Source: Chitinophagaceae bacterium (lineage in GTDB: Bacteria; Bacteroidota; Bacteroidia; Chitinophagales; Chitinophagaceae). From it: a stretch of 6,438 nt of DNA. Position numbers and translations under genes: made by a program. Shown one piece after another: positions 3,490 to 6,438 of the stretch. The notes below the pieces were generated by a model, which saw only the letters and a program-made list of their open reading frames with translations, ran no database searches and was not told the origin of the DNA. The DNA lies in assembly GCA_003526435.1 (NCBI GenBank), contig DPWF01000377.1:1025-7462 (forward strand). The letters are read 5' to 3'. Numbering within the stretch: the first letter of the stretch is position 1; the number at the start of each line of letters is the position of its first letter.

Positions 3490-6048
3490 CTACGGCCTGA
3501 TAATATCCCCAAAAAACACAGCATTCATAAACAGCTTGGAAGTGCCCAGCCAGAATGCCCTGAAATTGAGGTTATCGACCATGGAAATCACTTTACCCCT
3601 TCCTACCCCATCAATATTGATGGCCGCTGTTTTCTTCACCACTTCTTTGTATCCCCGGTATAAATAACCACTCTGGAGCGGATTTTCGGTGTACATCACG
3701 GGTGAATCGTATGGATTGTTGTTCTGATCCATAAACAGGGTATTCGATTTAAAGATACTGACAGACGGATCGCGGTAACCATAGGCCAATGGATGCGTTA
3801 GATCCATTTTTGCTTCAAACAGTGACCCTGCCATATCCTTTGCCCTCATTTCATCGGAACGGAGGTAATAGGGTAACTGAAGTGTGGTATCGCGTTTTTC
3901 GTCTGCATTTTTAAAGATCACTTTTGTAAACCCATTGGTCGACAGCCATTTGGTGGCATCTTCAGTGGCAACCAATGTACCACCACTGCTGATCCATTCT
4001 TTCAGCTTGTCCTGCGCCGGCTTGGAGAGATTATTATATGAACCCGATGGCATGATGATAACATTATACCTGTCTGCATTGATGGAATTGAAACGATCTA
4101 CATCCACAATACTCACCGGAATATTATAACGGATGTCGATCATGTGCCATATTTCTCCCACATCTGTGGCACTTGTACCATTTCCGCCAAACATCATCAC
4201 TTTAGGTTGTTTTACATTATTGAAACTGGCGCTTCCCAGGTCTATTCCTCCAGCAGCCAATCCTGTTGGTAATGCAAACACTTCTACATTTGTACCTGCA
4301 GCTTCTGTTCCAATCAGACTGGCAAGTGCAGCCCCTTTCAGGGTTTGTGTTCCAGTTGGAATAATAATGCTTCCATATTCAAAAGATTCTTCCTTGCCCT
4401 CTACCATCATCTTGAATTTCTGTGTGGCCACTTTGGCCTTAATGCCTTTCGATTGCAGGCGGTACAATACTTTTGGCGCATTGTAATCATCCCAGCGAAA
4501 TGCATAAGCAGCAGCATTAGGCGACAAATTCATGATGGGCATACTCAGCGGAACAGCATTGATAACTTTGGCGCCCATTAATTGCTCATAACCTGTTTTT
4601 ATTTCTCCGGTAGGCATACCAAATGCCAGCGACATGGTCCAGGCAGTTACGTCGTAGAAAAGGCTGTCTTTGTATTCAAAGGTTTTTTCAAATACCGTTT
4701 TAATGATCTTGAATTGTTTCTGTGTAGCAGGTATTACAAATGCCTGACCTGCTTTGAATTGTTTTCCATCTGCAGATACATCCTGTTTCAGACTGAAAAT
4801 ATCGATTTCATGTCTTAACAGCATCTGAACAAACGTGTTGGTTCGAGTTTTATCGTACTGGTCTCCTACTACAAATGCTTTTACGGGATAAGCTGCGGCT
4901 TCTTTTTCCACTTCCTTGTAAAAATCGCGTTGGTATTTCAGCATATCAACACGTAAAGATTTAGCAGCAGCCAGTGTTGACAATGCAGCAGTAAACTGGT
5001 TACGGATGGTGAATGCAAATGTGAGCAATCCATTTTCTGTTTCCTGTGCATGACCGCGGCTGCTTGCCTGCTCAAACAAAATACCTACGGCTCCGTTGAT
5101 ATCTGGATAGGTAGACCCCTTACCATAATAAAAATCATCGTATCCTTCCTTGGTAAAATAAAGAGATCCGATACTATCAAAAAATTTAGCGTGAAAATTA
5201 CCAATGGCACCTGTAAGCTCCTGGTTCTTTGATGGTGTATTGGGGTTTACCCTTGATGGAACACCGGGCTGAAAAAAGAAGGAGGCATTACTGCCCATTT
5301 CATGGTGGTCAGTCAGAATATTGGGTTTCCACTGGTGAAAGAGTTGTAACCTGTTCTGACTTTCTCTGTGCTGTGCCGGCAACCAGTCTCTGTTTAAATC
5401 GAACCAGTAATGGTTGAAACGTCCGCCGGGCCATACTTCATTGAATTCTCTTGCCTGTGGATCGGCCACCAGGGTCTGGCTTTTGTGCATATTGGCCCAG
5501 GTAGCAAAACGGTTGAGTCCATCGGGATTAAATGATGGGTCAAGCAGGATAACTGTTTTATCTAATAAAGCATCTACTTCCGGGCCCTGCGCCGCTGCGA
5601 GGTAATAGGTAGTTAATAAAGAAGCATTTGAACCACTGCTTTCATTACCATGAATGCTATGTCCAATCCAAACCACAATCGGCATATCGTTTACATTCAA
5701 CGAACCAGATTGTGCCGTATTGGTTAACTGTACATGCTGCTGGCGAATCTGTTCAAGGTTCTGGTGATTTTTGGGTGATGTAATCACCAGCGCTAACTGT
5801 GGTCTTCCTTCATAAGTAGTACCGAGTTGTTGAAGGGTTACACGGTCTGAAGCTGCATCAATCGCCTTCATATAATTTACAAGACGATCGTGTGTAACAT
5901 GCCATTCACCCACTTCATGTCCGATAACAGATGATGGTGTTGGAATAGCTGCATTATAACTTACATTTTTGGGCAGGTAATAACCCAGTTCCTGTGCATG
6001 AACAGATAGAGATAAAACCAGTAAACTGGCCAGTAGCAGATTTCTCAT
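3490..6048 (-). CDS. Secreted M14 family zinc carboxypeptidase with C-terminal GATase1-like domain
   Basis: 852-residue exported metallopeptidase, likely periplasmic or outer-membrane-facing, that would remove C-terminal residues from peptides; substrate unknown. Residues 1-18 are a signal peptide (Arg2, Leu-rich core, VHA before Gln19). The M14 domain spans about 45-360. The zinc ligands are H133 and E136 in HGNE and a His in DHHEMG (H248 or H249). NPDG (174-177) and N219-R220 in FDLNRDW match the substrate-carboxylate-binding region, and E326 in ILFEQASSRG fits the catalytic Glu. All key residues are present. A linker of unclear fold (about 365-610) is followed by an alpha/beta segment (about 614-700: VMMFGGNG, VIIMPSGSY, SSGGTLVATEDA) resembling class I glutamine-amidotransferase folds but with no catalytic Cys. 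The whole protein has no Cys. There is no type IX secretion tail or lipobox. Signal peptide and ATG agree on the start. It stands alone between a terminator upstream and the composite repeat downstream, and the TAG stop lies in the small palindrome 3486-3498. Confidence 0.93.
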   Translation of the reverse strand: MRNLLLASLLVLSLSVHAQELGYYLPKNVSYNAAIPTPSSVIGHEVGEWHVTHDRLVNYMKAIDAASDRVTLQQLGTTYEGRPQLALVITSPKNHQNLEQIRQQHVQLTNTAQSGSLNVNDMPIVVWIGHSIHGNESSGSNASLLTTYYLAAAQGPEVDALLDKTVILLDPSFNPDGLNRFATWANMHKSQTLVADPQAREFNEVWPGGRFNHYWFDLNRDWLPAQHRESQNRLQLFHQWKPNILTDHHEMGSNASFFFQPGVPSRVNPNTPSKNQELTGAIGNFHAKFFDSIGSLYFTKEGYDDFYYGKGSTYPDINGAVGILFEQASSRGHAQETENGLLTFAFTIRNQFTAALSTLAAAKSLRVDMLKYQRDFYKEVEKEAAAYPVKAFVVGDQYDKTRTNTFVQMLLRHEIDIFSLKQDVSADGKQFKAGQAFVIPATQKQFKIIKTVFEKTFEYKDSLFYDVTAWTMSLAFGMPTGEIKTGYEQLMGAKVINAVPLSMPIMNLSPNAAAYAFRWDDYNAPKVLYRLQSKGIKAKVATQKFKMMVEGKEESFEYGSIIIPTGTQTLKGAALASLIGTEAAGTNVEVFALPTGLAAGGIDLGSASFNNVKQPKVMMFGGNGTSATDVGEIWHMIDIRYNIPVSIVDVDRFNSINADRYNVIIMPSGSYNNLSKPAQDKLKEWISSGGTLVATEDATKWLSTNGFTKVIFKNADEKRDTTLQLPYYLRSDEMRAKDMAGSLFEAKMDLTHPLAYGYRDPSVSIFKSNTLFMDQNNNPYDSPVMYTENPLQSGYLYRGYKEVVKKTAAINIDGVGRGKVISMVDNLNFRAFWLGTSKLFMNAVFFGDIIRP

Positions 6049-6081
6049 GGTATTTGTTTAGGGTGCCTAAGATAGTGAAAA

Positions 6082-6112
6082 CAAAAAAGCCATCCGCTTG
6101 CGGTGGATGGCT
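6082..6112 (-). terminator. Intrinsic terminator of the aspartic protease gene
   Basis: On the minus strand AGCCATCC (6112-6105) pairs perfectly with GGATGGCT (6095-6088) around a 9-nt loop and runs straight into six T residues (6088-6083). This is a textbook rho-independent terminator. It ends transcripts of the upstream gene about 25 bases after its stop codon and separates them from the peptidase gene, which starts 34 bases further on. Confidence 0.92.
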
Positions 6113-6135
6113 GGGTGAATTGTTTTTTATATGAC

Positions 6136-6438
6136 TTAAATGAGTTGCATGATCATCACTTTGGGATCCACATAAACCATATTATGATCGAAATCCAGTT
6201 TCATGCGCCATTTTTGTATGGTTACCGCACCAAGTACAACTTCTTCTGTCAATCCAGGTACGACCAAAAATTCATCGCTTACCAATACATCATTAATATA
6301 AAACTCCAGTCGTGCCACATAATTTACTTCGATCCTATGGCCTTCACTTGCGGTAATCATGTATCTTGTTTTAGGCAGTGGCTGAACACTCTCCAACCCT
6401 TCTATGAAATCTGGATGAATACAGGACAAATTAGCGCC
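6136..6438 (-). CDS. Retropepsin-like (clan AA) aspartic protease, 5' end cut by window edge
   Basis: 100 codons are visible, open to the right edge. The frame starts GANLSCIHPDFIEGLE, which fits the sequence just after the catalytic Asp-Thr of a DTGA motif, so the catalytic Asp should be encoded immediately outside the window. Downstream the order fits a single-domain retropepsin: a central segment with TASEGHRIEV, a strand pair RLEFYINDVLVSDEFLVVPG, then VVLGAVTIQKWRMKLDFD, where VLG matches the hydrophobic-hydrophobic-Gly motif near the second half of the fold, and the terminal NMVYVDP. Such proteins act as dimers with one Asp per subunit. Full length is probably about 130 or more residues; whether there is a signal peptide cannot be seen. 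A TTG at 6427-6429 is in frame but is within the domain, so it is not the start. A clean terminator follows. No retroelement genes are nearby, so a host protease is likely. Confidence 0.75.
   Translation of the reverse strand, partial: GANLSCIHPDFIEGLESVQPLPKTRYMITASEGHRIEVNYVARLEFYINDVLVSDEFLVVPGLTEEVVLGAVTIQKWRMKLDFDHNMVYVDPKVMIMQLI

Noticed and set aside
3486..3498. Small palindrome AGGCC-TAC-GGCCT over the peptidase stop codon
   Set aside because: Five-base-pair arms with a 3-nt loop and no following T run on the minus strand; likely incidental, mentioned only with the gene.
4133..4486. 117-codon plus-strand open frame and other plus-strand frames between 3884 and 5605
   Set aside because: All lie antisense to the intact M14 peptidase gene and show no family resemblance.
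6067..6074. TATCTTAG on the minus strand as -7 promoter of the peptidase gene
   Set aside because: It has one mismatch to TAnnTTTG and no -33 element at proper spacing because the terminator of the upstream gene occupies that place; too weak to list.
6427..6429. TTG as start codon of the aspartic protease
   Set aside because: The frame stays open to the window edge and the preceding codons give Gly-Ala-Asn of the active-site motif, so the gene begins outside the window.
1..6438. CRISPR array, insertion sequence, prophage, tRNA or rRNA
   Set aside because: No regularly spaced repeats, transposase or integrase frames, or RNA gene signatures were seen on either strand.

Overview
The window looks like chromosomal DNA from a Bacteroidota bacterium, probably of the Chitinophagaceae type. 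Four signs point there: the order rpmB, rpmG, DUF4295 protein, ftsY; exact matches to the Bacteroidota -7 promoter motif TAnnTTTG upstream of several genes; the lack of clear Shine-Dalgarno sequences; and a large secreted M14 carboxypeptidase of a type common in that phylum. The genus-level placement is inference. Most of the content is core or housekeeping. No phage, insertion sequence, CRISPR array, tRNA or rRNA is visible.

Layout: (1) Positions 1-831, minus strand, hold the first 277 codons of a trans-isoprenyl diphosphate synthase that runs off the left edge. (2) A 103-bp divergent region (832-934) carries an exact -7 motif for each direction. (3) Positions 935-1411, plus strand, encode a small exported protein, probably an outer-membrane beta-barrel of unknown function. 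(4) A long imperfect palindrome (1410-1502) fills the whole gap between this gene and the convergent ftsY, from stop codon to stop codon. (5) Positions 1503-3169, minus strand, hold a translation and secretion cluster transcribed rpmB (bL28), rpmG (bL33), a 57-residue DUF4295 protein, then ftsY, the signal recognition particle receptor. A good promoter lies just upstream of rpmB. (6) The 320-bp gap at 3170-3489 has no gene but is rich in structure: the rpmB promoter, an inverted repeat around it, a perfect DnaA-box 9-mer, and a composite element in which two opposed arrays of degenerate 8-bp units flank a hairpin with two possible pairing registers. (7) Positions 3490-6048, minus strand, encode an 852-residue secreted M14 zinc carboxypeptidase with a C-terminal glutamine-amidotransferase-like fold. 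(8) A clean intrinsic terminator (6082-6112) ends the last gene, a retropepsin-like aspartic protease whose visible part starts one or two residues after the expected catalytic Asp-Thr.

Functionally, bL28, bL33, the DUF4295 protein and FtsY couple ribosome assembly to co-translational membrane targeting. The prenyl synthase supplies isoprenoid chains. The exported barrel and the peptidase act in the envelope or periplasm. Nothing suggests a new multi-gene system. The least explained content is the pair of palindromic intergenic elements, which share an architecture of short degenerate units in the outer arms and a different hairpin core.
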